Source: Nonomuraea maritima (lineage in GTDB: Bacteria > Actinomycetota > Actinomycetes > Streptosporangiales > Streptosporangiaceae). Taken from it: a DNA stretch of 64,000 bases. Positions within the stretch are counted from its first letter, which is position 1, and every line of letters begins with the position of its first letter. This document shows positions 36,417-45,837 of the stretch, in pieces. The stretch lies in contig NZ_FNFB01000008.1 in NCBI RefSeq assembly GCF_900100395.1, forward strand, positions 126,071 to 190,070, read 5' to 3'. Position numbers and translations under genes: made by a program. The notes under the pieces were generated by a model that was not told the DNA's origin, did no database searches, and saw only the letters and a program-made list of their open reading frames with translations.

Positions 36417-37364
36417 TCAGTCGAGGGACGACACATCGTCGAGCGCCTCCCGGATCTCCCGGGGCAGCACGACCTCCTCGGCCGGCAGCACCCCCTTGAG
36501 CTGCGCGTGCGTACGCGCGCCGACGATGGCCGAGGCGACGCCGGGCTGGTCGCGCACCCATGACAGGGCCACCGCCAGCGGAGACACCCCGAGACCGTCG
36601 GCCGCGGTCATGACCGACTCGACGACCCGGCGGCTGCGCTCGTCGAGGTAGGGCCGGACGAAGTCGGCGAAGTGCGGCGTCGCGGCCCGCGAGTCGGCGG
36701 GGACGCCCGTGCGGTACTTGCCGGTCAGCACACCCCGGCCCAGCGGCGACCAGGCCAGCACGCCGACGCCGAGGTGGTTGGCGGCGGGCAGCAGCTCGCG
36801 CTCGGGTTCGCGGGCCAGCAGGGAGTACTCGGTCTGCGCCGAGGTGATCGGGATGCGGCCGGGCACCGACTTCTGGGTGACCGAGGCGGCGGCCAGCTGC
36901 CAGCCGGAGTAGTCGCACACGCCCGCGTATACCGCGCGGCCCGAGGAGACGATCGCGTCGAGCGCGCCCATCGTCTCCTCCAGCGGCACCTCGTCGTCGT
37001 AGGTGTGCAGCTGCCACAGGTCGACGTAGTCGAGCCCGAGGCGGTTGAGTGAGTCGTCGATCGCGGCGATCAGGTGGCGGCGGGAGGCGTCGCGCGGCCG
37101 GCGACCGGCCGGCGTCACCACGGCCTTGGTCGAGATGACGAGCTCGGAGCGCGGTACGGAGTCGCGCAGCATCCGGCCGAGCAGCCGCTCGGCGTCGCCG
37201 CCGGTGTAGACGTCGGCCGTGTCGACGAGGGTGCCGCCCGCGTCGAGGAAGGTGCGGAGCTGGGCGGCGGCCTCCTCCGCGTCGGTGTCACGGCCCCAGG
37301 TCATCGTGCCGAGCCCCAGCCGGGACACCGACAGGCCGCTGTGGCCGACATAGCGCTGCTCCAT
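36417..37364 (-). CDS. Aldo/keto reductase
   Basis: 315-residue NADPH-dependent oxidoreductase with the (beta/alpha)8 fold. The catalytic tetrad is visible: Asp in DTADVYTGG, Tyr in the same motif, Lys in ISTKAV and His in WQLHTYD. The C-terminal WVRDQPGVASAIVGAR is the cofactor-binding segment. It resembles the AKR11/YajO-type group, which reduces assorted aldehydes. It is divergent from the phosphatase gene by 64 bp. No dedicated regulator is visible. Confidence 0.9.
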   Translation of the reverse strand: MEQRYVGHSGLSVSRLGLGTMTWGRDTDAEEAAAQLRTFLDAGGTLVDTADVYTGGDAERLLGRMLRDSVPRSELVISTKAVVTPAGRRPRDASRRHLIAAIDDSLNRLGLDYVDLWQLHTYDDEVPLEETMGALDAIVSSGRAVYAGVCDYSGWQLAAASVTQKSVPGRIPITSAQTEYSLLAREPERELLPAANHLGVGVLAWSPLGRGVLTGKYRTGVPADSRAATPHFADFVRPYLDERSRRVVESVMTAADGLGVSPLAVALSWVRDQPGVASAIVGARTHAQLKGVLPAEEVVLPREIREALDDVSSLD

Positions 37365-37428
37365 GATCCCGCCAGGGTACCGTCCGGGCCGATGAATCGG
37401 CGTTATCGACGCCTGCGACACTTGCGGG

Positions 37429-38115
37429 GTGACGACGTTGCTTCTGGCCCGCCACGGGCTGACGGACCTCACCGGACCGGTACTCGCCGGCCGCACCCCC
37501 GGAGTGCACCTGAGTGACGCGGGCAGGGCACAGGCCGCCGCGCTCGCGGGGCGCATCGCGGACGTCGGCCTCGACGCCATTGTCTCCAGTCCGCTGGAGC
37601 GCTGCCGGGAAACGGCGCAGGCGGTATCGGACGGTCGCGCGCTCGAGGTCCAGACCGACGAGCGCTTCATCGAGTGCGGCTACGGCTCATGGACCGGCCG
37701 GCCGCTCAAGGAACTGGCCAAGGACCCGCTGTGGCAGGTCGTGCAGGCGCACCCGAGCGCGGCGACGTTCCCCGACGGCGAGTCGCTGGCCGAGATGCAG
37801 CACCGGGCGGTGTCCGCGGTCCGGGATTGGAATCGACGTCTGGGGGAGAAGGCTGTCTACCTGGTCTGCAGTCACGGCGACGTGATCAAGGCGATCGTGG
37901 CCGACGCGCTGGGGCTCCATCTCGATCACTTTCAACGGATAACTGCTGATCCGGCGGCGCTCACCGTGATCCGCTATGCCCCCTTGCGCCCCTTTGTTCT
38001 CAGGATAAACGATATGGGGGAATTGCGGCTCCCCGAGGATTCGGAGGAGAAAGACGGGGGAGAAAACATCACCGGGAGCGATGCCGCCGTCGGCGGTGGA
38101 TCCGGAACCACGTAA
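37429..38115 (+). CDS. Histidine phosphatase superfamily protein (MSMEG_4193-like)
   Basis: 228-residue phosphatase. The catalytic RHG motif is at the N-terminus (LLLARHGLTD) and the second histidine is in CSHGDVIKAI. SSPLERCRETA and a phosphate-binding arginine complete the pocket. It belongs to a group found with the DUF3090 and SCO1664-like proteins and mycothiol ligase in actinobacteria. The C-terminus after residue 190 is a Gly/Glu-rich tail. GTG start. Substrate is unknown. Confidence 0.88.
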   Translation: MTTLLLARHGLTDLTGPVLAGRTPGVHLSDAGRAQAAALAGRIADVGLDAIVSSPLERCRETAQAVSDGRALEVQTDERFIECGYGSWTGRPLKELAKDPLWQVVQAHPSAATFPDGESLAEMQHRAVSAVRDWNRRLGEKAVYLVCSHGDVIKAIVADALGLHLDHFQRITADPAALTVIRYAPLRPFVLRINDMGELRLPEDSEEKDGGENITGSDAAVGGGSGTT

Positions 38116-38124
38116 GGTCAGGCT

Positions 38125-38682
38125 ATGCCGGTCTTCGACTACGACCCACCGGAGAGGTTCGTCGCCGGCGCCCTGGGGCAGCCGGGCGCGCGGCACTTCT
38201 TTCTGCAGGCCAGGGCCGAGGGCAGACTGACCACGGTGGCGCTGGAGAAGTTGCAGGTCGCGGCGCTGGCGGGCAGGCTGGACGAACTGCTCGACGAGGT
38301 GCTGCGCCTCAGCGGTGGCGCCGCCCACGTGCCCGCGCTGGCTCCGGCCGACCTCACCGACGACGCTCCGCTCGACCTGCCGCTGTCGGAAGACTTCCGG
38401 GTGGGCACCATGGCGCTGGCCTGGGACGCCGAGAAGTCGCAGGTGGTGATAGAGGCGCAGGAGATCGTCGGTGACGAGGACGACGAGGACGACGACACCG
38501 CCGACCCCGCGGTGCTGCGCGTGCGCATCAGCGCCGGCGCCGCCCGCGCGTTCACCCAGCGCGCACTCCAGATCGTGGCCGCGGGCAGGCCGCCCTGCCC
38601 TCTGTGCGGCCAGCCGCTAGACGCGGCCGGGCACGTCTGCGTCCGGCTCAACGGCTACCGTGGGGGTGAGGCGGCTTCATGA
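38125..38682 (+). CDS. DUF3090 family protein
   Basis: 185-residue cytosolic protein. It opens VFDYDPPERFVAGALGQPG, the DUF3090 signature, and ends with a CPLCGQPLDAAGHVC segment, a likely zinc ribbon of two CxxC-like pairs. An acidic stretch (DEDDEDDD) lies in the middle. Its stop overlaps the next start by 4 bp. Members sit in a conserved block with the phosphatase before it and the kinase-like protein after it. Biochemical role is unknown. Confidence 0.87.
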   Translation: MPVFDYDPPERFVAGALGQPGARHFFLQARAEGRLTTVALEKLQVAALAGRLDELLDEVLRLSGGAAHVPALAPADLTDDAPLDLPLSEDFRVGTMALAWDAEKSQVVIEAQEIVGDEDDEDDDTADPAVLRVRISAGAARAFTQRALQIVAAGRPPCPLCGQPLDAAGHVCVRLNGYRGGEAAS

Positions 38683-39446
38683 CCGCTCCCGAGAGCGAAC
38701 CGGCCATCAAGCCCCCCACCCCGCCGACGACCATGCGTGACGACGAGGCGCTCGCGCTGCTGCGCGACGGCACCCTCGAGGTCGCGGGCCGCCTCGTCGA
38801 GGCGACCAACATGACGCTCTACTGTTCGGTCACGCTCGGCGACCGCAAGGCCGCGTGCGTCTACAAGCCCGTACGGGGCGAGCGCCCGCTGTGGGACTTC
38901 CCCGACGGCACCCTCGCCGCGCGCGAGGTGGCCGCGTTCGAGGTCTCCCAGGCGACCGGCTGGCGCATCGTGCCGCCCACCGTCTACCGCGAGGGCCCCT
39001 TCGGTCCCGGCATGGTGCAGCTGTGGATCGACACCGAGCGCGAGATCGACCTCATGCGGCTGGTCAAGAGCCGCAACCCGGTGGTGCGCCGCATGACGGT
39101 GTTCGACGCGGTGGTCAACAACGCCGACCGCAAGGGCGGCCACCTGCTGCCGCTGCCCACCGGCCACGTGTACGGCGTCGACCACGGGGTCTGCTTCTCC
39201 GTCGAGGACAAACTGCGCACCGTGCTGTGGCAGTGGCGCGGCAAGCCGCTCGCCCGCGAGGCGGTGGCGGTGCTGCTCAAGCTCGAGAGCGACCTCGAGT
39301 CGGGCTCCCTGGGGCGGCGGCTGCGCGAGCTGCTGACGCTGGCCGAGGTCGAGGCCACCTGGCGGCGGGTCAGAAGACTGCTCGACACCGGTGTGCATCC
39401 GTACCCGTCGGAGGGGTGGCCTGCCGTACCTTGGCCCCCCGTCTGA
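38679..39446 (+). CDS. SCO1664 family protein (PI3/4-kinase-like fold)
   Basis: 255-residue protein of the family around SCO1664, distantly similar to phosphatidylinositol kinase-like folds. VYKPVRGERPLWDFPDGTLAAREVAAF resembles the nucleotide-binding lysine region, MVQLWID the hinge, and DAVVNNADRKGGH the catalytic-loop-like segment with conserved Asp/Asn. It starts within the DUF3090 stop (ATGA). The kinase activity is inferred from fold only. Conserved synteny with mshC suggests a role linked to thiol metabolism or translation coupling, unproven. Confidence 0.83.
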   Translation: MTAPESEPAIKPPTPPTTMRDDEALALLRDGTLEVAGRLVEATNMTLYCSVTLGDRKAACVYKPVRGERPLWDFPDGTLAAREVAAFEVSQATGWRIVPPTVYREGPFGPGMVQLWIDTEREIDLMRLVKSRNPVVRRMTVFDAVVNNADRKGGHLLPLPTGHVYGVDHGVCFSVEDKLRTVLWQWRGKPLAREAVAVLLKLESDLESGSLGRRLRELLTLAEVEATWRRVRRLLDTGVHPYPSEGWPAVPWPPV

Positions 39447-39477
39447 TGCGTCCCGACCGTAGATTACTCTTTGCCCC

Positions 39478-40128
39478 ATGTGCACGCTCATCGTGCGGAC
39501 CGGGTCGCCGCTCACCCTGCTCGGAGTGCGAGACGAGTTCACCGACCGGCCCTGGGAAGGGCTGGGTGAGCACTGGCCCGAGCACCCCGGCGTGATCGGC
39601 GGGCGCGACCTCAAGGCCGGCGGCACGTGGCTCGCCGTCAACCCGGCGGCCCGCCGCGCCGCGGCGCTGCTCAACGGCCACGGCACCCCCGCCCCCGACA
39701 CCCGCAAGGTCTCGCGGGGCGACCTCGCGCTGCGGGCCGCGTCCACGGGCGAGCCGCCCGCGGGTGACCTGACCTGCTACGACCCGTTCCACCTGGTGCT
39801 CGCCGACCTGACGGGGGTGCGGCTGTTCAGCTGGGACGGCGAGCGCCTGACCGCCACCGACCTGCCCGACGGCACCAGCATGGTGGTCAACTCCGGCCTC
39901 GACCCGTCCAGCGCGCGCGTCATGGCGCACCTGCCGCGCTTCCGCGACGCGGACGACTGGTGGCCGCTCCTCGCGCAGGAACCGTCCGAGCGGCCCGAGG
40001 CGCTCATCGTCCGGCGAGAGCTGCCCGACGGCCGCGTCTTCGGCTCCCTGTCGGCCACCGAGGTCGAGATAACGCCCGGCGGTGTGACGTACGAGCTCGC
40101 AGACCTGACGGCGAATCTGGACAGATAG
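39478..40128 (+). CDS. NRDE (TANGO2-like) family protein
   Basis: 216-residue protein beginning [20 protein letters not shown], the NRDE signature in which the N-terminal cysteine resembles the nucleophile of Ntn hydrolases. The variant motif here is RDEFTDRPW, followed by GGTWLAVN. The family includes human TANGO2, linked to heme or lipid handling, but bacterial function is unknown. It lies 31 bp after the kinase-like gene and 10 bp before mshC, so it is probably in the same transcript. Confidence 0.83.
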   Translation: MCTLIVRTGSPLTLLGVRDEFTDRPWEGLGEHWPEHPGVIGGRDLKAGGTWLAVNPAARRAAALLNGHGTPAPDTRKVSRGDLALRAASTGEPPAGDLTCYDPFHLVLADLTGVRLFSWDGERLTATDLPDGTSMVVNSGLDPSSARVMAHLPRFRDADDWWPLLAQEPSERPEALIVRRELPDGRVFGSLSATEVEITPGGVTYELADLTANLDR

Positions 40129-40138
40129 GCTCATGGGC

Positions 40139-41362
40139 ATGAGATCGTGGTCTGCCCCTAATTTCCCCAAGCTCCCAGGTGAGAGCGTTCCGCTGCGGCT
40201 CTACGACACGTCGGCCAAGCAGGTGCGGCAGACCGATCCGGGTCCCACCGCGCGGATGTACGTGTGCGGTATCACCCCCTACGACGCCACCCACCTCGGC
40301 CACGCCAACACCTACCTGGCCTTCGACCTCGTCGGCCGCCAGTGGCGCGACGCCGGCCACGAGGTGCACTACACGCAGAACGCCACCGACGTCGACGACC
40401 CGCTGCTGGAACGGGCCGAGCAGACCGGCGTCGACTGGCAGGAGCTGGCAGAGCGGGAGATCGAGCTGTTCCGCGGCGACATGGAGGCGCTGCGGATCAT
40501 GCCGCCGCGCGAGTACGTCGCCGTCACCGAGACGATCGACCAGGTGGCCGACCTGATCGGCCGGCTCGAGGCCAAGGGCGTGACGTACGTCCTCGACGGT
40601 GACGTCTACTTCAGCGTCGCCGACGCCCCCAAGTTCGGCCAGGTGTCCGGCTACGACGAGCAGCAGATGGCGGCGCTGTTCGCCGAGCGCGGCGGCGACC
40701 CCGGCCGCGCGGGCAAGCGGCACCCGCTCGACTGGCTGCTGTGGCGCGCCGAGCGGCCCGGCGAGCCCGCCTGGGACTCGCGGCTCGGCCGCGGCAGGCC
40801 CGGCTGGCACATCGAGTGCACCACGATCGCCCTGGCCAACCTCGGCGCGGGCTTCGACGTGGCGGGCGGCGGCTCCGACCTGACGTTCCCCCACCACGAG
40901 TGCGGCGCCTCAGAAGGGCACGCCGTGACGGGGGAGTGGCCGTTCGCGAAGTTCTACACCCATGCCGGGATGGTCGGGCTCGAAGGCGAGAAGATGTCGA
41001 AGTCGAAGGGCAACCTCGTCTTCGTCTCGAGGCTCCGTCAGGAGCACGACCCGATGGCGGTGCGGCTCGTGCTGCTGGCCCACCACTACCGCACCGACTG
41101 GGAGTACACTCCCGCGATGCTCGCCGAGGCCGAGCGCAGGCTCGCGCGGTGGCGCTCCGCCGTGGCGCTGCCCGCCGGGCCGTCGGCCGACGAGCTGCTG
41201 GCCCGGGTTCGGGAGCGCCTGGCCGACGACCTCGACGCGCCGGCGGCGCTGGCCGCGATCGACGCCTGGGCCGAGGACGCGCTCGCCGGCGGCGGCTCGG
41301 ACTCCGCCGCCCCCGCCCTGGTCAAGGACCTGACCGACGCCCTCCTCGGCGTCGCGCTCTGA
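40139..41362 (+). CDS. mshC: Mycothiol ligase MshC (cysteine:GlcN-Ins ligase)
   Basis: 407-residue ATP-dependent ligase joining L-cysteine to glucosaminyl-inositol in mycothiol synthesis. It derives from cysteinyl-tRNA synthetase: [20 protein letters not shown] carries the zinc cysteine and the HLGH (HIGH) motif, GWHIECT and [10 protein letters not shown] further zinc ligands, and EKMSKSKGN the KMSKS loop. The short C-terminal part lacks the tRNA anticodon-binding region, and the opening MRSWSAPNF matches MshC rather than CysS. ATG 40139 fits that N-terminus; ATG 40133 would add two residues. It defines the organism as mycothiol-producing. Confidence 0.95.
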   Translation: MRSWSAPNFPKLPGESVPLRLYDTSAKQVRQTDPGPTARMYVCGITPYDATHLGHANTYLAFDLVGRQWRDAGHEVHYTQNATDVDDPLLERAEQTGVDWQELAEREIELFRGDMEALRIMPPREYVAVTETIDQVADLIGRLEAKGVTYVLDGDVYFSVADAPKFGQVSGYDEQQMAALFAERGGDPGRAGKRHPLDWLLWRAERPGEPAWDSRLGRGRPGWHIECTTIALANLGAGFDVAGGGSDLTFPHHECGASEGHAVTGEWPFAKFYTHAGMVGLEGEKMSKSKGNLVFVSRLRQEHDPMAVRLVLLAHHYRTDWEYTPAMLAEAERRLARWRSAVALPAGPSADELLARVRERLADDLDAPAALAAIDAWAEDALAGGGSDSAAPALVKDLTDALLGVAL

Positions 41363-41369
41363 CCCACCG

Positions 41370-41454
41370 GGGACGCCCGCACGACCGCGGGACGTCCCGC
41401 GCCACTCGCGCCACGACGAGAGCCCCGCAGCGCGCCGACGCGGATGCGGGGCTC
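41370..41454. terminator. Double hairpin terminator between mshC and the glycan operon
   Basis: Two stem-loops fill the convergent gap. The first pairs 41370-41380 with 41387-41398 (11 bp with an A bulge). The second pairs GAGCCCCGCA (41420-41429) with TGCGGGGCTC (41445-41454). Both are GC-rich without T-runs. Confidence 0.75.
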
Positions 41455-41458
41455 GCCG

Positions 41459-42421
41459 TCAGGCCTGGGCGCGTTCCAGCTGCCTGATCGCGGCCAGTTC
41501 CTTCGAGAACCAGGCGATCGTGCGCTTGAGGCCCTCGGACGAGGGCACCTGCGCCCGCCAGCCGAGCCGCTCGGCCGCCAGCGTCGTGTCCGGCCGCCTG
41601 ACCATCGGGTCGTCGGCCGGCCGATCGACGAACGTGATCTCCGACGACGACCCGGCCAGCTCCTTGATCGTGGTGGCCAGCTCCAGCATGGTGAGCTCGT
41701 CGGGGTTGCCGATGTTGACCGGCCCGGCGAAGTCGCTGCGGGCCATGGCGAGGATCCCCGACACGGTGTCGTCGACGTAACAGATGGAACGTGTCTGCGA
41801 GCCGTCCCCGGTGACCGTGATCGGCTCGCCGGTCAGGGCCTGCCGGATGAACGTCGGGATCGCGCGGCCGTCGAACGGGCGCATGCGCGGTCCGTAGGTG
41901 TTGAAGATCCGGACGATTCCGGTGTTCGTGTCACGAGAGTGGCGGTAGGCGGTGGTCAACGACTCGGCGAAGCGCTTGGCCTCGTCGTACACGCTGCGCG
42001 GGCCCACCGGGTTGACGTTGCCCCAGTACGTCTCGCGCTGCGGGTGCTCCAGCGGGTCGCCGTACACCTCGCTCGTGGAGGCCAGCACGAACCGGGCGCC
42101 CTTCTCCCTGGCCAGCCCCAGCGCATGCAGCGTGCCGACGCTGCCCACCCGCAGCGTCTCGATCGGGTAGCGCAGGTAGTCGGCCGGCGAGGCGGCCGAG
42201 GCGAAGTGCAGGACGAGGTCCACCCGGCCGGGCACGTGCACGTACCCGGTCAGGTCGCACTCGATGAGCCGGAACTGCGGACGGTCGAGCAGGTGCTCGA
42301 CGTTGCGCGGGCCGCCGGTGAGGAAGCTGTCCATGCAGATCACCTCCGCACCCTCACCCAGCAGCCGCTCGCACAGGTACGAACCGAGGAAGCCGGCCCC
42401 CCCGGTGACCAGAACCCTCAT
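41459..42421 (-). CDS. NAD-dependent sugar-nucleotide epimerase/dehydratase (UXS-like)
   Basis: 320-residue extended SDR acting on nucleotide sugars. [17 protein letters not shown] is the NAD motif, [14 protein letters not shown] with [11 protein letters not shown] supply the catalytic Ser/Tyr/Lys (YxxxK). Closest in layout to UDP-glucuronate decarboxylase, which makes UDP-xylose, so a pentose donor is one possibility; a 4,6-dehydratase role is less likely. It does not look like HldD, the heptose 6-epimerase. It is the last gene of the nine-gene operon, overlapping the GT9 gene by 4 bp. Confidence 0.83.
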   Translation of the reverse strand: MRVLVTGGAGFLGSYLCERLLGEGAEVICMDSFLTGGPRNVEHLLDRPQFRLIECDLTGYVHVPGRVDLVLHFASAASPADYLRYPIETLRVGSVGTLHALGLAREKGARFVLASTSEVYGDPLEHPQRETYWGNVNPVGPRSVYDEAKRFAESLTTAYRHSRDTNTGIVRIFNTYGPRMRPFDGRAIPTFIRQALTGEPITVTGDGSQTRSICYVDDTVSGILAMARSDFAGPVNIGNPDELTMLELATTIKELAGSSSEITFVDRPADDPMVRRPDTTLAAERLGWRAQVPSSEGLKRTIAWFSKELAAIRQLERAQA

Positions 42422-43293
42422 GATGTGACCTCCATGGCAGCGTCGACGACTTCGGATACCTCGATCCGCAGCAGGCCGGGATCCGGCCGCTCCCCGTGCG
42501 GATCACCGTTCCGCCCGGCCCACAGCGCCACGTGGCGCCAGCCCGGCGGAGGCCCCCACAACGCCGGCGAGACCGGCCCGAACAGCACCACCGACGGCAC
42601 GCAGAACGCGGTCGCGAGGTGCGCCACCCCGGTGTCGCCGCAGACCACCAGCCGCGACGTGCTGACCAGGTCGATCAGGTCGGCCATCCGGGTCCGCCCG
42701 GCCAGCACGCGCTCCGGCGGCAGGCCGGCGAGCTCGGCGACCTCCCTGGCCAGCGGCACCTCGGCGGCGGTGCCGGTGACGACCACGTCGTCGCCCAGCG
42801 CGGCGGCCACCTCGGCGAACCGCTCGGGCGGCCAGCGGCGCGCGGGATAGGCGGCGCCAGGGTGCACGATCGCGGGCCCCGTCCGCTCGGAGATGCCGAG
42901 CGTCAGGTCGGACGGGTCGGCCGGGACGCCGTGCCACTCCAGCAGCCCGCACCAGCGGCGCACCTCGTGCACGCCGTCCTGCCACGGCGGCCCGGTGCCG
43001 AAACTGATCAGCCGTCCCGGCTCCGTGGCGCGCAGCGCGTCGATGCTCTGCGGCCCCCGTCCGTGCAGGTTGACCGCGACGTCGGGCCGCGCGAACGGCA
43101 CCGGCCCAGGGCCCGACACGTCCACCAGATGATCGACCGCGCCGGTCAGCGGCAGCAGGGCGTCCAGCGCCCGTGGCGCGGCCAGCGTGATCCGGTGCCG
43201 AGGGAAGGCCTGCCGCAGCGCCCGCAGCGCGGGCACGGCCGTGAGCAGGTCGCCCAGGCCGAGCCCGCGCAGCACCAGCAGATCTAGGGCCAT
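42418..43293 (-). CDS. Glycosyltransferase family 9 (heptosyltransferase-like)
   Basis: 291-residue cytoplasmic GT-B enzyme. The N-terminus [24 protein letters not shown] and the donor-site segments [21 protein letters not shown] and [14 protein letters not shown] are the GT9 signatures. GT9 enzymes transfer heptose from ADP-heptose in lipopolysaccharide core assembly. With gmhA and hldE beside it, transfer of a heptose is likely. It overlaps the SDR gene by 10 bp and the epimerase gene by 4 bp. Confidence 0.85.
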   Translation of the reverse strand: MALDLLVLRGLGLGDLLTAVPALRALRQAFPRHRITLAAPRALDALLPLTGAVDHLVDVSGPGPVPFARPDVAVNLHGRGPQSIDALRATEPGRLISFGTGPPWQDGVHEVRRWCGLLEWHGVPADPSDLTLGISERTGPAIVHPGAAYPARRWPPERFAEVAAALGDDVVVTGTAAEVPLAREVAELAGLPPERVLAGRTRMADLIDLVSTSRLVVCGDTGVAHLATAFCVPSVVLFGPVSPALWGPPPGWRHVALWAGRNGDPHGERPDPGLLRIEVSEVVDAAMEVTS

Positions 43294-43958
43294 GACGTCT
43301 CCGTGGACGGGCAGACGACGAGCTCTCTCACCTCGCAACCGGCCGGCTGCCGCAGCGCGAAGACCACGGCCTGGGCCACGTGCGCCGGGTCGTTGAGCCC
43401 CGCTTCCGGTCCCGGCTTGTACTGCTCGGGACGCCCGTCGAAGAACGCCGTCCGCATGCCGCCGGGGATCAGCAGGGTGACCCCGACCTCGCCGCGCAGC
43501 TCGACGGCGAGCGCCCGGCTGAGGCCGACGACGCCGAACTTGGACGCCGAGTACGCCGACGCGTCGCTCAGCGGCCGCAGTCCCAGCGTCGAGGCGCAGG
43601 TGACGATCGTCCCCCTGGTGTGCTTGAGGTACGGCAGCGCCGCCCGCACGACCGAGGCCGTGCCCAGCAGGTTGACCTTGACGACCCGCTCCCAGTCGTC
43701 GGCGGGCACGTCCTCCAGACGGCCGCACGCGTCGATGCCGGCGGCCGTCACCACGCCGTGCAGGCCGCCGGCCCGCTCGGCGAGCTCGCGCACGGCACGC
43801 TCGGCCTCCCCGCGGTCGGCCAGGTCGGCCGTGACGTGCTCGAAGCGCTGGTCGGGCTCTCGCACGTCGACGACCAGGGCCTTCCAGCCCTCCTTCTCCA
43901 CGGCCTCGGCGGTGGCGAGGCCGAGCCCCGAGGCTCCCCCGGTGATCAAAATGTTCAC
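43284..43958 (-). CDS. Short-chain dehydrogenase/reductase
   Basis: 224-residue classical SDR. NILITGGASGLGLATAEAV is the cofactor motif, and the Ser-Tyr-Lys triad lies in ASTLGL and YSASKFGVVGLSRAL. It likely oxidises or reduces a hydroxyl or keto group on the sugar made by this cluster, but a housekeeping reductase cannot be ruled out. The GTG start overlaps the hldE stop (GTGA). Its C-terminal coding end overlaps the next gene by 10 bp. Confidence 0.83.
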   Translation of the reverse strand: MNILITGGASGLGLATAEAVEKEGWKALVVDVREPDQRFEHVTADLADRGEAERAVRELAERAGGLHGVVTAAGIDACGRLEDVPADDWERVVKVNLLGTASVVRAALPYLKHTRGTIVTCASTLGLRPLSDASAYSASKFGVVGLSRALAVELRGEVGVTLLIPGGMRTAFFDGRPEQYKPGPEAGLNDPAHVAQAVVFALRQPAGCEVRELVVCPSTETSWP

Positions 43959-45289
43959 TGGATCTCCCTGATCAGATTCGTTGTGGAACGCCCCGGCAGC
44001 AGGCTCAGCATCACGATCCGCGCGCCGAGCCGGCCGAGGACCTCGGCCTCGGGCAGCCGCTCCTCCTGGTAGTCGCCGCCCTTGACCCACACGTCGGGGC
44101 GCAGCTGCTCGATGGCCGCGGCGGGGGTGTCCTCGTCGAACACCGTCACCGCGTCCACGCAGCCGAGCGCCCGGAGCACCTCGACCCGGTCGCGCACGTC
44201 CACGACGGGCCGCGACGGGCCCTTCAGACGGCGTACGGAGTCGTCGGAGTTGACGCAGACGACCAGCGCGTCGCCGAGCGCCCGCGCCCGCCGCAGCAGG
44301 CTCACGTGGCCCGCGTGCAGCAGGTCGAAGCAGCCGCCCGTGGCGATCAGCAGCCCGCCGGACGCCCGGGTGACCTCGGCCACCTCCAGCGCCGTGCGGG
44401 GCCGGTCGCCGAGCCGCTGCTCCTGGACCCGGATGCCGGCGGCCCCGCCACGCTCGACGAAGCGCGAGGCCTCGCCGACGCCGATGGTGACCGCCTTCTC
44501 GGCGTCGGCGCCGTCGCGCAGCGCCAGCGCCGCGGCGCCGGCGAGCCGGTCGCCCGCGCCGCACGCGTCCTGCCCGGCGGCCCGCACCGGCGCCGGCACG
44601 CGAGTCAGTGGGCCGCCCTCCACGGCCAGCGCGGCCCCGCGCTCGCCGGTGGTGACGGCCACGGCCCTGGCCCGCAGGACCCGGACGAGGCTGCGCGCCG
44701 CCTGGTCCGGCCCGTGGTAGCCGTCCGCGCACAGCTGTCTGGCCTCCGCCTCGCTGGGCGTCACCAGCGCGCAGCCCGGCATCGGCTGCTCGCCCCGGGG
44801 GTGCGGGTCCCACACCACCGGCACGGTGCGGTCGCCCAGCAGTTCGCGGGCCATGCGGGCGACACCGCGGCCGTAGTCGGAGACGAGCACCGCGCCGGCG
44901 GACCTGATCGCCTCGACGGCCTCCGGGGTGGGGGAGTAGCGGGCGGTGCCGTCGCCGGTGTCCATCCGCACCAGCGTCCGTCCGCGGGCCCTGACCCGGG
45001 TCTTGCGTACGGTGCCGCCGCGCAGCGGGATGCGTACCAGCTCGACCTCCGCCGACAGCAGGGCGCGCAGGCGGTGCCCGTCGGCGTCGTCGGCCAGCGC
45101 CGTGATCAGCACGACGTCGGCGCCGTCGCGCGCGGTCAGGAGCGCGGCGAGCCCGGCCCCGCCAGGACGCGACTGCTCGGCGAGGACCTCGAGAACCGGG
45201 GCGGGCGCGTCGGGGCACAGGCGTTCGACGTCGCCCTCGACGTCCACGTCGAGCAGCGTGTCGCCGAGGACGACCAGCGGTGCCGTCAC
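43955..45289 (-). CDS. hldE: Bifunctional heptose 7-phosphate kinase/heptose 1-phosphate adenylyltransferase HldE
   Basis: 444-residue two-domain enzyme. The N-terminal PfkB-type kinase (about 1-295) has VLGDTLLDVDVEG and the catalytic DACGAGDRLAGA motif, phosphorylating D-beta-D-heptose 7-phosphate at C1. The C-terminal nucleotidyltransferase (about 305-440) has GGCFDLLHAGHV (HxGH) and NSDDSVRRLKG, adding AMP to give ADP-heptose. The GTG start has GGAGG upstream and overlaps the gmhA stop. Together with gmhA and gmhB here it forms a full route to ADP-D-glycero-heptose. Domain order and length are as in Gram-negative HldE. Confidence 0.93.
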   Translation of the reverse strand: MTAPLVVLGDTLLDVDVEGDVERLCPDAPAPVLEVLAEQSRPGGAGLAALLTARDGADVVLITALADDADGHRLRALLSAEVELVRIPLRGGTVRKTRVRARGRTLVRMDTGDGTARYSPTPEAVEAIRSAGAVLVSDYGRGVARMARELLGDRTVPVVWDPHPRGEQPMPGCALVTPSEAEARQLCADGYHGPDQAARSLVRVLRARAVAVTTGERGAALAVEGGPLTRVPAPVRAAGQDACGAGDRLAGAAALALRDGADAEKAVTIGVGEASRFVERGGAAGIRVQEQRLGDRPRTALEVAEVTRASGGLLIATGGCFDLLHAGHVSLLRRARALGDALVVCVNSDDSVRRLKGPSRPVVDVRDRVEVLRALGCVDAVTVFDEDTPAAAIEQLRPDVWVKGGDYQEERLPEAEVLGRLGARIVMLSLLPGRSTTNLIREIQ

Positions 45290-45837
45290 AGGGCCTCCTC
45301 CACGGCGTCGCAGAGCAGGTGAATGAGTGCCAGGTGCACTTCCTGGACGGTCGCCGTCTCCTCGGCGGGCACCGCCACCGCGTCGAGGCACAGGTCGGCG
45401 AGCGGATTAGGCGCCGGGCCGGTCATGGCCCACGACAGGATCCCGGCCTCCTGCGCCGCGCGGGCCGCGGCCAGCACGTTGGGGCTGGCGCCGCTCGTGG
45501 ACAGGCACACGAGGACGTCGCCGGGCCGGCCGTGCGCCCGCACCTGGCGGGCGTACACCTCGTCGGCGCCGTAGTCGTTGGCGATGGCCGTCAGCGACGA
45601 GGCGTCGCCGTGCAGCGGGAGCGCGGCGTACGGCAGCCGGTCCTCGCGGAACCTGCCGACCAGCTCGGCCGTCAGGTGCTGGGCCTCCGCGGCCGACCCG
45701 CCGTTGCCGCAGGCCAGCAGCCTGCCCCCGGAGGCCAGCACCCCGGCCAGCTTGCCGCCCCAGATGCGGACGGTGGCCGCCTGGCCCTCGACCTTCTCGA
45801 GGACGTTCCAGAGCTTTTCCAGATGACTGTCCATCAT
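45286..45837 (-). CDS. gmhA: Sedoheptulose 7-phosphate isomerase GmhA
   Basis: 183-residue SIS-domain isomerase converting sedoheptulose 7-phosphate to D-glycero-D-manno-heptose 7-phosphate. CGNGGSAAEAQHLTAELVGRF and CLSTSGASPNVL are the phosphosugar-binding loops; the second motif is the classic SIS signature. The downstream hldE start overlaps its stop. ATG 45837 shares one base with the upstream stop; an ATG three bases later is equally possible. It commits pentose-phosphate pathway carbon to heptose. Confidence 0.92.
   Translation of the reverse strand: MMDSHLEKLWNVLEKVEGQAATVRIWGGKLAGVLASGGRLLACGNGGSAAEAQHLTAELVGRFREDRLPYAALPLHGDASSLTAIANDYGADEVYARQVRAHGRPGDVLVCLSTSGASPNVLAAARAAQEAGILSWAMTGPAPNPLADLCLDAVAVPAEETATVQEVHLALIHLLCDAVEEAL

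Noticed and set aside
43284..45289. tRNA, rRNA or insertion sequence genes in the glycan locus
   Set aside because: I saw no cloverleaf, transposase motif or terminal inverted repeats there or elsewhere in the window.
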